Shown here in pieces: positions 11,925-23,810 of a stretch of 64,000 nt of DNA; within the stretch, counting starts at the first letter, position 1, and the number at the start of each line of letters is the position of its first letter. The notes under the pieces are model-generated. The model did not search any database. It saw only the letters and a program-made list of their open reading frames with translations, and was not told where the DNA came from. Where the stretch lies: the NCBI GenBank assembly GCA_023678885.1, contig CM043006.1, forward strand, positions 9,079,948 to 9,143,947. The letters are read 5' to 3'. Position numbers and translations under genes: made by a program. This DNA is from Pogostemon cablin. Its lineage: Eukaryota > Streptophyta > Magnoliopsida > Lamiales > Lamiaceae.

Positions 11925-13146
11925 GCACCTCTCTTGCTTCTTCCAATGTTAGTTCACTATAAGAATTCAAACAATGTAAATCATCAAATATTTCATCATC
12001 ATTAAAGCAACAAGGAGAATTAGAAAGATCAAAAGAGTAAGAGTGACTCATTATAGATTCCAAAGGGTCCTTTGAATGAAAATAATGTAGATGATCTTCA
12101 ACAATATCCTCCATCACTTCTACTCGTCTACACTCATTACTCCCCCTCGGATATCTCATAGCTTCTTTTATTGAAAACATCACTTCTTCATTCACTCTTA
12201 GGGTCAACTCCCCCTTCTCCACATCAATCAGAGCCTTCTCCGTGGCTAGAAATGGATGTCCAAGAATTAATGGAATATTTGCATCTTCATATATGTCTAA
12301 CACCATGAAATCAACGAAAAATACAAATTTACCAACCTTTATCAATACATCCTCTACAATTCCCTTTGGATACGTCATAGACCTATCGGCCAATTGAAGA
12401 GTGACCGATGTAGGCTAGACTTCTCCAATGCCCAATTTCTTGAAAATCGACAAAGGCATCAAGTTGATGCTAGCACCCAAGTCACATAGAGCCTTGTAGC
12501 TCTCATGCTCCCCCATCTCACACGGAATAGTAAAATTACCCGGATCTTTCAACTTAGGTGGGAGCTTCTTTTGTAATATGGCACTACACTCCTCCGTGAG
12601 ATTCACCGTTTCATGTTCACCTAAGCTCCTTTTCTTTGCCATAATATCCTTCAAAAATTTTGCATAATTGGGCATTTGTAGAAGGGCATCCACAAAATGA
12701 ATATTGATGTGGATCTTCTTGAGCATTTCCACAAACTTTTCAAACTTTTCATCTAAGCCCTTCTTCAAACATCTTTGTGGAAATGGTATTGGTACGGGCA
12801 ATTTAGGAATCCCCCATTCATCCCTTTCGAAGTCTTCCTCTCTCTCTTTCCTTTTTGCTTCTTTGCACTTTTCCCACTTCTTCGGAGATTTCACTTCCTC
12901 TTCATCAAGTTTGGGGATCACTTCATCATTCTTATCTAACTCAACACCTTTCTCTTTCCCTTCTTCATCCTCAACTACCACGGGCTCTTGTTCACATACT
13001 ACTTCTTCCACTTCCTTAGGCATCGAAGGTCCATCATATCTTGTTCCACTTTGAAGTTCGATGGCCTTGCATTGCTCCTTGGGATTAGTGATAGTAGTAG
13101 ACGGAAACTTCCTTTGTTGATAAATATCCCCCTTTTCACTTGCCAT
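11890..13146 (-). pseudogene. Ty3/gypsy aspartic protease with N-terminal charged linker, one in-frame stop
   Basis: The first part (13,146 down to 12,415) is a long charged linker with E/K-rich repeats, then the protease active-site block ALCDLGASINLMPLSIF. The motif D-L-G-A-S replaces the usual D-S/T-G-A, as is typical of Athila/Tat pol. An in-frame stop at about 12,415 separates it from the continuation at 11,890-12,393, which carries the second protease block IPLILGHPFLATEKALIDV. The protease normally cleaves the Gag-Pol polyprotein. The strongly open 243-codon and 167-codon frames suggest modest age. Confidence 0.85.
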
Positions 13147-14049
13147 TTAGCTCATTTGCATCTCTAATGCCTTGAATCTCCGATCATTCACTTCCTTCTC
13201 TTGCCTTCTTTCTTATTTTTCCAATTTCTCCTCATCTCTTTTATGCTTCAAGAGCTCAAGCATTTTGCCCATTTGATCCTCAACTGTAGACTTCCCTTCA
13301 TTATTTTGAGCCTTAGCTCCCGGATTGATCCCCGGTGGAAGTGTAAGAGAATTGCCTTAATTTTCATATGACAAGTTATTGAACCTCCTAGGTTGTTGAA
13401 AGTTGCCACCAAAATTCCCTTGACTTAATCCACCTTGCCTAGGTGGGTAACCTCCTCCTTGGTGTCCAAAATTTCCTCCATAATTTCCTTAGAAGTTCTT
13501 TCATTGCATGAAGGCAACTTCTTCGAGTGACATCTCGGCTTGTTCCCAAGATTCTTGAAATCCCATGTTGGAGGTCATACCTTGGTGAGACATTTGAGAT
13601 GTAGGCAACTGAACATTCGAACTAGGAAACGACTGACTTATGATGGGCATAGGAATAGAGTTTTGAGGCACTTGCAAATTAGCATTCATCTTCTTGAGTA
13701 TCTCCGAGATAGTCTTTTCAGTGACATCTTCTTTCAGTGCTTCCACTTGTTTCATTCACACTTCCTCCATCTTTGCTATCATTTCCATCTCATACATCCC
13801 TGAAGAACGATCCAAAGGCCACTGCCTTGAGTTCAAAGCAATTTCTTCACAAGTAGCGATAGCCCTCTCTAGTGTTTGCCCCAACACAGATCCTCCTAAT
13901 AAAGCATCAATAAGTATCCTCGAACCTCCATTCAATCCTGCATAGAAAAATCCTACTTGCTGATCGAGGGGGAAACCATGCTGTGGACACATCCGAAGCA
14001 TCTCCTTAAAGCGATCCCATGCCTTACTTAAAGTTTCAAGAGGCAATTG
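13147..14049 (-). pseudogene. Gag C-terminal half of the Athila-like element
   Basis: At 13,756-14,046 the frame AWDRFKEMLRMCPQHG, then FFYAGLNGGSRILIDALLGG, is the conserved retrotransposon Gag capsid block. A Q/N/P-rich stretch (13,501-13,755) follows, then a G/N-rich stretch (13,380-13,500). I do not see a convincing CCHC zinc knuckle. Stops occur between these pieces. The frame continues N-terminally across the solo LTR at 15,423. Confidence 0.8.
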
Positions 14050-15417
14050 TGGTGGGTGTCGAAACCAACAAATAATAAAACCTACTAAAATAACAACTAG
14101 AGATAGTGATGAGTAGGGTCGTTTCCACAGAGGTTGATAAAATAAGTTTATTCAACGAAATTAATTAAAACACGGATTGGGGGTTTTGAATTTTGTACTT
14201 AAACTAAGTTGCAGAGGTAAAAGCTAAAGTAAAATGAGATGATTAAATGAGATAAAATATCTAGCCAAGATAACCTTCGGAATGGTTTAACATACACGAT
14301 CACAGATGCAAATATGACTCTTCTATGTTAACACCAAATTAGTTATAGTCATTGGTACGACCTAACAACCTAATCTTTCTCTAATTGTAGACAATTAGGG
14401 TACGACCTCTAATTAATCCCTAGCCAAATAAACAACCTTAGGTACGACCGTAGGATTTAATTTACTGACTGCATTCAACCTAGAAAGACCCAATTCTAGC
14501 CAACAAACGCACATGTAGGTTTATTTAGACTAGGTTTCATATCCCCTATAATAATAATCGAAAGTGAGGTACAATCAATTACGTTACTTGCCACAAGTAT
14601 TAGAAACGATTAAACAATTACGAATTTAATGTTCTAATTGGCACATATCATTTTCACAAATTTGATTAATTGATCAGGTTAAACAACTTGCCAAATAATA
14701 TAATCAAGCACATGGATTATACAAATGATGCAATGTGAAAGAGAATTAAAACCAGTTAGATCTCACATTATTAGTTGAACCATGCCTCCAATTATCCAAC
14801 TAGACGAATGATTTAGCAATCCATAAAGAAACATAGATAAAAGTAAAGAGTAATCTCCATAGGAGTCTTACAGAGTCTGAACGTAAAGTAAAAAATACAG
14901 AATACAGGAATAATGGGCGTTTTCGGGAGTTTAATCTCCTCTAAAAACTAATCCTAAAATAACCACCTGGAAACTAATTAAAACTACTGAGATAATTAAT
15001 AAAACATAAAATAGGAATTATCTGGATAAGTTCAGATGCTAATAATTTCCTAAAAAATAGGAACTGATCATATTTGAATGTTGGAGAACTGATTTGGGTG
15101 CTAAAGATAAGATTTCTCATCCAGGTTCTTAGGCGTGCCCACGTCTTATCAGCTGAAATGCTACTGTACATTTTCCTCCACTTTCAGGTTTCTGTCAGCA
15201 ACTAAGGCGTGACCACGTCTTACAGAAAATCAGCTTCTCTCTTTATAGCTCCACTTCGTCAACTTCCAGAAGTAGCTCAATTAGCCCCTTGCATCAATTA
15301 AATCCTTTTCATGCCTACAAAATATAAAACTTAATCAAAATGAGAATTTAAAGATTAATTGGTATTTAAACATGGGGAAAATATGACATCAAAGTATGAC
15401 ATTTTAGCAACTTATCA
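14050..15417. mobile_element. Solo LTR (gypsy-type) inside gag
   Basis: A 1,368-bp segment beginning TGGTGGGTGTCGAAACC and ending TTAGCAACTTATCA, flanked by a perfect 5-bp duplication AATTG (14,045-14,049 and 15,418-15,422). Removing it and one AATTG rejoins the Gag frame. There is no coding capacity. The opening resembles Athila-type LTRs that carry 'gagtagggtcg...ccacag'. This is a clean product of LTR-LTR recombination. Confidence 0.85.
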
Positions 15418-15422
15418 AATTG

Positions 15423-16003
15423 CTTGAACTATATGATTAAACTCTTCAAATGTAACATCTTCGATGGTGGAAATAACTTGTTCAAGAACCTCTGAGATAA
15501 CTCTCTCCATGTAGTGCAAGATCCCAGAGGTATAGTATTGTACCAAGCCTTAGCTCGATCCCTTAATGAGAAAGAAAAGAGCTTCATCTTGATAACATCC
15601 CCACTCACTTCGTTGATCTTGTCTTCCATTGCACCACCCCAAACTGATTTGCTTTCACCATATTAATCAACCCCGTGTTGATCTCGAAATTATTCCTAGC
15701 CACTTGTTGTACTAACAATTGTTGTATAATGGCTTGCAATTGTTGATTGTGCAAGTGAACTTGGTGAAAATTAGCTTGTTGCACAAGCTCCGGATTCACT
15801 TAAGCACCATGTGCATTTTCCACACCATGGTGGAAATTTTGTCCATTCCCCTCTTCATCAAGACCATTACCATTATCTTCTCCCAATTCGTGATCCATTT
15901 CTTCCTCTGTTGGATATAGCAACTCTTTCCTTCTTCTTCGTAAGGTACCCTCTAACTATAAATCCAAAGGCTCGATAGATTGAGACCTTGAATGAGTGTG
16001 CAT
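15423..16003 (-). pseudogene. Gag N-terminal half of the Athila-like element
   Basis: The likely start is the ATG at 16,003 (MHTHSRSQ). After an early stop the frame continues with an acidic stretch, then INTGLINMVKANQF and, at 15,429-15,629, MKLFSFSLRDRAKAWYN and TTWRELSQRFLNKLFPPSK, the canonical Gag capsid block of plant gypsy elements. The reading changes frame at about 15,610-15,630. The start lies about 130 nt from the PBS, a normal leader length. Confidence 0.8.
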
Positions 16004-16133
16004 ACACCTACAAGATTTACCAAGTTAGATCACAAAATAAACAAAATAAAAGCAAATAAAAAGAAAGCAAGTAAAAGTACTCCTAGTAAAGTTAATTAAA
16101 CGCAAACTCGTTACTCCCAAGATTTAAGCTCTC

Positions 16134-16150
16134 CCGTCGCAACGGTGCCA
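16134..16150 (-). other. Primer binding site, tRNA-Asp-like
   Basis: The minus strand reads TGGCACCGTTGCGACGG, immediately following the LTR end TTCA at 16,151. It matches the plant tRNA-Asp 3' end used by Athila/Tat elements except at a few positions. The leader 16,004-16,133 has no other recognisable feature. Confidence 0.75.
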
Positions 16151-17677
16151 TGAACTTAGACTTAATTTAGGTTAAAATTGATTAAGGTAAGTGAACCTTA
16201 TCGTTTTTAGTCTGTGACCAAGTTTAAATCTCGATCATAGGGAGGTTTAAATCAAGAGTGTATCCGTGTTTATTATCAATCATACTTTATAGACGTGATC
16301 AGATTTTGAGTTTTGAAAATTAAAAAGAGCAATTAGACTACCATTATCTAAGCAAGTAGAAAATAAAAGCAATTAATAACTAAAGATGATTAAGCAAAGT
16401 ATCAAATAACTAAAATGAAAATGAAATGGATGTAGGACAATCTAAAGAAGAGCAAGACTAACCACATTCAAGATCAAGGATATAACATGGCTTGTTAAAT
16501 TCAAATGGCAAATATCAATGATAAGGAATCACATATAATCCCCTAATTCCTAGTTCAAGGCAATTAGATTCTCCACTCATTACAAGTTTTAAGCATAAAA
16601 GATTGAATCTCACTCTCAATTCCCTTAAGGTACTATGATAACAAGATTAGTCTCCTCACTTAATTAATCAATCAAATATGATAAACAAATTAAGAGTTCT
16701 CACATGAATGTTCTAAGCATATAAAGATGCTACCACATACTTCACATACTAACATACAAAATTCATGTAATACCATGATTCAATCAAAACCCTAATCATA
16801 ATATTGGGTTGGCCTTCCTAATATCACAAATAGAGAATCCAACCAGACATATTACAATACAAATCAAGTAAATCAAAGATCATGTAAGAAATTCTAAAAA
16901 TCACATCAATTAAACCATCTAAAATTCAACAAATCCATAGATCCCTAATCCATCAAGTGGCTAGCCCCACAAGAAGTCTTGCCAACAACAAACATCATGA
17001 AAACATCCTGAAAATGCTTACACAACTTCATTGTTGCAAATAAAACAAAGAAATTACAACTTAAAGGTAAAATTTTTTCCCTTATTGAGTTGGGCTGAAT
17101 ATCTTACTTCAAGATGATCTTCTCCCTCCAAGTGCCTCTCTCCCCTTTAGATATGTGATGAATGAGTGAAAAACATGAAGATTGATGGGTGAAAGTGTGA
17201 AAATAGTGGATAAATGGAGTGAAATTTTTGTGGAGATGGTAGTGTGTGTGGAAAATGGTGTAGAGTGTGTGTCTTTCACGAAAATGGAGGCTAGGATTGA
17301 TTCTCCAATCCCCCACTTGGAGAAAAAGAAGCCAAAATAGGAATAAAAACTAATTTTCTGGACAGGTGGTTATTTTTATAAAAATTCGACCGAATATTTA
17401 TGAGCAACATTGAATTTTTATGCAATTCAGCATAAAAATTCGATCGAATTTCTGTGATGCTTGTCGAATTTTTGTGTCAGTTTACTATTTTTCACTTTTT
17501 TGCACCATTTTCTCCATTTTTGCTCGTTTTCTCCATCTTGACACCTGTATTTACATATTTTGACATTAGAAGTACATTTTTCACCTTTTCTAATACAAAA
17601 GAAACGAAATACAATATGAAAACAAACAAGACAAACACAAAAACAACCTAAAATCTATGTGAATTCAACGATGATCA
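16151..17677 (-). repeat. LTR copy C, 5' LTR of the Athila-like element
   Basis: A 1,527-bp LTR. On the minus strand it starts TGATCATCGTTGAATTCAC at 17,677 and ends CTAAGTTCA at 16,151, directly next to the PBS. It aligns with LTRs A and B along their whole length. Its outer end is flanked by TATAT (17,678-17,682) of the interrupted copia RT gene. It contains several copies of the AAAATTCGAYCGAATTTTT-type word at about 17,370-17,480. Confidence 0.85.
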
Positions 17678-17682
17678 TATAT

Positions 17683-18640
17683 CTTACCACATTTAACGTT
17701 CTTATTCTGGTTTACCTTGATACCCACTGTCCATGCATTCAGCAAAACAGATATCCATTCTCGTGCATAACATTCCTTAGATTAAGCTTCCATATTCGTC
17801 GAAGCATAAGGAACCGCCTTCAACACCTTTATCTTCTTTTGTGTCATGAGACACATTCACTTAGATAAAGTCACATTCTAAAATGAATAAGGATTGTATC
17901 ATTATATGGAGCTTGAGATAAGCATACCATCTTATCTTGTGATCCGTATCACCATGATCGCAAGAATATATTTTGCTTCTCTTAAGTCTTTCATTTCATA
18001 CTTCTTTATGAGCCATACCCATATGCTCGACAATATTTTTTTATTGTTTCCAATGAGCAAGATACCATGTACGTATAGTACAAGAAAAACCACCAAATTT
18101 CTGTCACTTTTTTCAATACACAAGACTCATTCGAACATTGATTAAATCCATATGGCTGGATTTCCTCATCAAAACGAATGCTCCATTGAGTTTAAAACTT
18201 ACTTTAGTCCATCAATGGAAACTTTTAAGCTTACACTCAAAATGCTCTTCACACTTTTCAATGAATCACTCTGGTTGCTTCACATAGATGTTTTCCTCAA
18301 GACTTCTAATCACGAAAGCTATCTTGACATCTATTTGCTATACCTCATAATTCAATATGAGCAACAATAAATAAAAAACTTCGGATCGACTTAAACTTAT
18401 ACTAGATCTCACCCTTCTTTCTGTATGTACCTTTACGCAACAAGCCTTGTTTCAAAGTATCACCTTACTGTCTGATCCTCTTTCATTTTGTAGAGCCACT
18501 TCCAATGGCTTTCACATCGTTACATAATTCTACAAGCACCTGGATCTTATTTAGAATCCATTGATTCTATTTCAGAAATCATTACAACTTGCTAAGATAT
18601 TGATTTTTTATCTTGTAGTACTTCGTCGTACCCATGGGTC
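17683..18640 (-). pseudogene. Copia reverse transcriptase, degenerate
   Basis: The clearest block is at 17,932-18,123: FLVLYVHGILLIGNNKKIL followed by KKYEMKDLREAKYIL. This is the copia palm motif with the usual YVDD changed to YVHG, so both catalytic aspartates are lost. Right of it, weaker matches to the fingers and the integrase-RT linker extend to about 18,640. Left of it, a MLCTRMDICFAE block leads to the 17,683 junction, where the frame continues at 1,091. Numerous stops are present. Confidence 0.85.
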
Positions 18641-19431
18641 GATTTCTTGTTTGTTAGATCAAGTCTCACGACTTTTCCAAAACATAAATCTATCAGGTTG
18701 TTGAACAACCCTCCCACTAGGACAAGGTGCTACAAGCAATTGTGTATCAGATGTGACATGCGATGCAGTTTACTTGTGGTATATCCTCTTATACAATTGG
18801 TACTAACCTTGTGTTTCCCTTCTCATACCTTTTAGAACATTTTATTCATGGGTTCGTGATTTATTACATAGTCCTTATCCTAAAATCTAGTGTTCGTGTT
18901 AACAATCACCCTTTGATCTTTTGGACTATCAAATAAAACATCCTTCATTTTTCTAGGATATCCCACAAATGACAAACATACTTATGACATGTTGTTTCTA
19001 GAGCATACCCATAAAATGAATTTAGTAATTCCAAATAACTCATCATCTATCTAACTACTTGCATAAGAATCATATTCCTTCTTTTCGCCATACCATTAGG
19101 CTGGGGTTTTTTCGGTGTTGACAACTTGGGATTTAATCCCAATCTCTGATAAATAGCTTCTAAACTATCCTAAGAGGTACTCTCACCACCACGATTAAAT
19201 CGTAATGACTTGATAAATTTTTGATGACCCTTCACCACATTAGCTATGCACTTTAGGATTAATCATAGTACTCAAAATTTCGGTACATCAAAAATTATAT
19301 TTGTTCCTAGAACAATCGTCATGTCAGGTGACGAACCACCTCTTGCATGGATAGTCTAAGGACAGCATAAATCAGAGTGAATCAATTCCAACATATCTTT
19401 GAATCTTCACCCCTTTGCCTTGAAAAAGCAA
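18641..19431 (-). pseudogene. Copia integrase remnant
   Basis: Minus-strand translation at about 19,000-19,110 gives a PQPNGMAKRRNMIL block, the conserved copia integrase segment around the catalytic Glu, with that Glu replaced by Lys (AKRR where AERR is usual). Flanking sequence is strongly degraded, with stops in all frames. It would have catalysed cDNA insertion. Confidence 0.7.
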
Positions 19432-19844
19432 TCATGACCTAGTCTTAAATGCCAAAAGGTATGTTTGGTTCATATCCGAAGGTTCCTTTCTCTTACTAGT
19501 ATTAGAAGACGTATTATTAATTGTTATTTGTTGCATCCGAGAGAAACATGATTTAAGAATGTAATTGTCCATCAACGTACTACAACAGATTATAGCTCTA
19601 CTCTTCATTATAATGACTATGTCATTCAAATAAAATAGAGTATTCATCCATAAAAACATAGAAACTGAAATCAAATTCTTTCTATGAAAACGTACGTAAA
19701 GATAATTTCTCATAATCAAACGTTTATTCCTATCATAAGATAAATAAACAACTCCCACTCCAACAGCCACTACTTTCGGAGCTTACCCATGTACTCAATA
19801 ATCTCATCATCACTTAGTTACATGCCTTTTAGTGATTCCGGTAT
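19432..19844 (-). pseudogene. Copia GAG-pre-integrase domain
   Basis: The open frame 19,432-19,770 contains GVGVVYLSYDRNKRLIMRNY, then LYVRFHRKNLISVS, the GAG-pre-integrase pattern between protease and integrase. A lone zinc-binding candidate histidine/cysteine set is not clear. The upstream protease would lie to the right but is interrupted by the solo LTR starting at 19,850. Confidence 0.75.
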
Positions 19845-19849
19845 CTACA

Positions 19850-21396
19850 TGACAAGCATTTTTTACGCACTCCAATTAAATCCCCAAGTGTGAAGGATGT
19901 CAATTGTAGCTGCAAGCAACCAAGTTAAATTATCGATCCCAAAAGGACAGTCAATTATTTATCTTCTAAATATTACTAGCTTAATCAGAATAGAATAACC
20001 AATTTCGGGAGTTGTGAATTATTATCTAAATACTGAAAATTAAATAACTAATAAAATAAAAATCACAAAAGAAAGATTTAAGATTAGTTCAAGAGAGATC
20101 AACAGTTCTAAGGTAATCTGGTATAGACTAATTAATTTGAATTCTTAGGCTTCTAATTATTCATGCACCCTTAAATCCTAACAGTATGATCTGGTTTAAA
20201 TCCTAAGGTGCGTGAATATTACCAAGCCCCCTTCCTAGATACTAATCAATGCAAACAACAATACCTTCGGATGACAAGTTTGACTTTTTAAAAGTACTAC
20301 AAGATTTTATTCACTTTCTACTTGAACGTCTAATTGCATTGTTCCACTAAACAGTTCAAGTATCTAATTTACTAGTTCTTAGAATTAACGTGTTTATGGA
20401 CATACTACTTTAATTCCCAACTAATAGACAATTCAATTCATGAATGCACACAAACTAACATAATAAATCATGCATTATAGCAGATGTCATGAATTTAATA
20501 TGAAGACGTTACGAAGCATGATTTCAAAATCTCAATACGAATCAAATAAACCAAAATAATAATCCACATGAATTCACAAAAAACAGTCTAGTTCATCAAG
20601 TCAATTATGTCTATCCTTCAAACCTTAAAACTGTAAACAAAATTAGCCCATGGGTTACAAGCAACTCCCATGGCTATCAAATTCATGTCAAAAGTCTTGA
20701 CAAACGAAAATAAAAGAAATAAATAGAAAAACCCTAGTGTTGGCATTATTCCGCTTTCCTTCTCCGTCACTCTGATTGACTGATCTCCCTCTTGAATAAT
20801 CCTTAAATCTCCTTCGGTGTGGATGGATGATGGGATGGATATGAATGATGGTAGATGATGGATGGTTGGGGGTGATCCCCTTGTGGAGGGTGGTGTTTCT
20901 TATGAATAATGATGTAAAATATATATAGGTATGAGAAGGGAATGAGATAAAGAAATTAATTGTGCTCCAAGAAATAGGAAAAAAAAGGCTAACATTCGAA
21001 AATTTTCGAAAATTCCCGTCGGCAGCTGCGCGATCTCACAGTTTCGAGCATAACTTCCTCATACGGACTCGGATTTGAGTGATTTTTACGCCTAAAAGAT
21101 TCTCTCTTCCGTGGCTTTGCAACCACATATCACATGATCAATTTGGACTTCTACATGAATACAGAAAAATTATGCAATGTGACTTGTATTTTTCAGCATT
21201 CCTTCACACTTTCACTCTTCATTGCAACTTTGAACTTTCCATCATGTTTTACCCTTCATAACTTAACAAAACACCTTAGTAGCATCTTAATTATACAATA
21301 TATGAAAACCAGGCAATTGTACACAAGATCATGGCCATATTCTCTCAAAAACGGTATAATGTAAGACCTAAAATACATGAAATTTCACTCTCAACA
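19850..21396. mobile_element. Solo LTR, Athila-related, inside copia pol
   Basis: 1,547 bp from TGACAAGCATTTTTTACGC to TTTCACTCTCAACA, bounded by a perfect target duplication CTACA (19,845-19,849 and 21,397-21,401). It is closely related to the solo LTR at 43,033-44,645 and more distantly to the LTRs of the 25-41-kb element (shared starts near '...TTTTTNCGCAC' and ends CACTCTCAACA/CATCA). No coding sequence. Confidence 0.9.
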
Positions 21397-21401
21397 CTAC
21401 A

Positions 21402-21780
21402 CACAACGTGTCTGTAGATGTCATCACTAATCATGCTTCAACAACTAGTGAATAAGATACAAACCTTGTTCATATCATGATGAAAATTGATTTTCTTCTC
21501 CACTTGTTTTGTCAAAAGTTTTCTACCAAATACAGCCTCTTGTAATTCAGGTGGAACTTGCTCAAAACATCTAGACAAATTATGGAGAATAAAATTGACC
21601 TAGGTTTCCCTTTCAATTTCTATCCATGTTTTCAATTCATTATTCAAGTCAACTATGACCTCTTGTCTTTCTAACTTACTCAAGTATCCGAAGAGTCAAA
21701 TGAGATTTACCATATTTTTATGAACCTCTCACCTCTCCACTAGAGACTTTAATAGGTGTCACAAAATATCCTTAGTGAGA
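21402..21780 (-). pseudogene. Copia gag remnant
   Basis: Minus-strand reading gives GYLSKLERQEV, then IERET (stop) VNFILHNLSRCFEQV, resembling the copia Gag stretch 'GYL.KLE...QV..IL..LP..F.QF'. A PPELQEAVFGRK insertion-like stretch and a YEQ/HHDMNKV block follow. At least one stop. Weak but consistent with its place between the protease region and the leader. Confidence 0.5.
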
Positions 21781-22634
21781 ACACATATATTTTTTTAAGC
21801 AGTAAGAATTAAGACCAAGATTCTTTTCTAATCATCTAATTTTTTACCAGTAAATATGATCTCTTTTAACAAATAATAAGCGAGATAAAACCATTTGAAA
21901 ATATAGAGAATCACGTATATAAATACACCGATCAAATCCTTCGAATTTAACTATTTATATTGATTCCCTCAAAATAGTATAAAATAAAATTAACTGACAT
22001 CTCAAGCACCGTTAATTTGCATGCCACAATAGTGTGGACGTATACAAACTTGAACATTTACAAGAGAAGGTTTTACCCATTAATTTCATTCGTCTACCTA
22101 ACTTTATGACAAAATAATTAATAATTGGTTCCTATTTAGCCATGCAAATAACAACAGTAACTCCGATGGGGAGGATACTTATTATTTGCACATAAGTGTA
22201 CACCATTATTTGATCTCAAGTCCATTGCCCAAGCTTGTGTGCCCTACAGATGGAGAAGTACACACTACTCAGAAAATTTCCTACAATCATCATAAAGAAG
22301 TCCGAGCCAGCAATCCGTGAACAAACTCATCCGATGGGGAGGAAGGCACTATAGCCAACATGCAAGTTTATTCACATCACTTACAAATCAATAATAGAGG
22401 CTGCGTGAATTATTAACCAATCTCCTCTCCCACTTAGTTTTTTAACATCGAGGGTTTTTACATGCATATAATATTCATCAATAAAATATACATCCTAGCA
22501 TGCCCCTATTACACCAAAAAAGACAGTAAATCATAGAGAATCATGCATACATATATAATAATAATCAGATAATAAAATCAAATAATGACAGTTATATATC
22601 AGCGAATTCGATTGTTCGCCACCAAGCACGAATG
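21781..22634. other. Copia 5' gag/leader region without recognisable genes
   Basis: AT-rich sequence with no supportable frame. The word 'ccgatggggagga' appears twice (about 22,165 and 22,330), a minor repeat about 165 bp apart. It presumably belongs to the copia element because PBS and LTR follow at the right. Confidence 0.4.
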
Positions 22635-22857
22635 TGGGCAAAGACCTCCAGATTATCAAATTTTAAAAAATATCTAGATAATAAAATTTTGAAACATCTA
22701 GATTATCAAATATTCAAAAACTTCCAGATTATCAAATTTTTAAAATATCGATATCGACCGTCGATATCATCCAGATTATCAAAATCATCGATTTTGACTA
22801 GATTATCAAAATTGTTGATATCAACCAGATTATCAAAATCATCGATATCGACATGCA
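22635..22857. repeat. Degenerate minisatellite based on AGATTATCAAA
   Basis: At least seven copies of a core YCYAGATTATCAAA, spaced about 25-40 bp (for example at 22,651, 22,702, 22,724, 22,770, 22,798, 22,828). Interspersed 'atcgatatcgac' palindromic words occur in the second half. Confidence 0.75.
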
Positions 22858-22989
22858 ACCATATTATAATAATAATAGACAATTAAATCAATTATGGCAA
22901 TTTATATCACAAATTAAATCTCCACTTAAATTAGGAAGTCTTGTCCGACACTCCAGCTGTTGAACTGATACCTTACGCAATAAGCAGGA

Positions 22990-23700
22990 TTACTTGCGCC
23001 CTAAGTCGTTCATCATCACGGGTTGCCTTGACCCAGAACACACTGGAATACATCAGCGTTAAATCCATGATCGCCGCCAGTCATGCTGTCCGCCGTCGGC
23101 AATAGCTCCAATAGCCCTAGCCACATCGTGCCCTTTTCGGTATGACTCATGTGCGAGCTTTTGGTGGCCCTCGTGCCTGCTGGTCATGCTCGTCTCGCGT
23201 GCTGTGATGAATCACCATGCCCCATCGTCGCGACACATCCCGCTAGCAGCACCACCACTCGCGCCTATTGATGCACATCAGGACTCGACTCAAGTCAGTG
23301 GCTCAATCCGAGCAGCTCTATTTGCATCGATCATCATTCCGCATGTTCGTCGGTCTCTCCACCGTCACATGCTAACTAGCCGCTGCCCAGCCTCGGCCAG
23401 TGCTCGACTCGTGTCGGTGGCTTGATCCGAGCAGCGACGCTTGTCCCGATCATCGTCCATTATGTTCATCAGCCTCACCACTGTTGCACACTACCCAGCC
23501 GCAGCCCAGCCTCCGTCAGTGCTTGACTCGTGCTGATGGCTCGATTCAAGTAGTAGCATGTCCATCGATCATCGTGCCGACTGCACGCATCACCGCTCGC
23601 GTCTGTTGCCGCCCATGCGTGCCAGCCATCAGCGCCGCCGCACGCCAAGGCTCGACACCTAGCGTGATTTTTTCCGCCATCGTGAGCCGTCAAGCGTATA
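22990..23700. repeat. GC-rich region with a roughly 119-bp tandem repeat
   Basis: The GC content jumps relative to both flanks. A repeat beginning near 'gctcgactcgtgtcggtggc' recurs at about 23,284, 23,403 and 23,522, giving a period close to 119 bp; copies diverge by roughly a quarter. Short open frames on both strands here (23,186-23,425; 23,400-23,747; 23,475-23,693) follow from GC-rich composition and show no recognisable domain. It lies next to the copia PBS. Confidence 0.7.
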
Positions 23701-23793
23701 TAGTATTAAACAAGAAACATAATATTCTAAACTCTATCCACGTTTGATACACAAACTCTAGCCTAACATGTAATGTTTAGCCACGAAATCAAA

Positions 23794-23805
23794 GCTCTGA
23801 TACCA
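23794..23805 (-). other. Primer binding site of the copia element, initiator tRNA-Met
   Basis: The minus strand reads TGGTATCAGAGC, a perfect match to the complement of the initiator tRNA-Met 3' end. It is separated from the LTR end (...AATGACA at 23,811) by five bases. It fixes the orientation of the copia element. Confidence 0.9.
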
Positions 23806-23810
23806 ATTAT

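Larger units (their letters stand above)
1097..17677 (-). mobile_element. Athila-like Ty3/gypsy retrotransposon with an extra inverted LTR
   Basis: The element reads on the minus strand: 5' LTR (16,151-17,677), PBS, gag, protease, RT, RNase H, integrase, an additional ORF, polypurine tract, 3' LTR (about 2,712-4,253), then an extra inverted LTR (1,097-2,707) at the outer edge. The flanks are TATGT (1,092-1,096) and TATAT (17,678-17,682), a 5-bp target duplication with one mismatch inside the copia RT gene. Both outer ends begin TGAT(A/C), that is, both are U3 ends, which a normal insertion cannot have. The DLGAS protease motif, the tRNA-Asp-like PBS and the extra 3' ORF fit the Athila lineage. 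Multiple stops and a later solo LTR in gag show that it is dead. Confidence 0.85.

Noticed and set aside
12704..13054. A 116-codon Ser-rich plus-strand frame
   Set aside because: It is the shadow of the charged Glu/Lys-rich gag-pro linker on the minus strand.
23186..23747. GC-rich open frames on both strands
   Set aside because: They overlap the 119-bp tandem repeats and are open in several frames at once because of base composition; no domain or codon pattern supports a gene.
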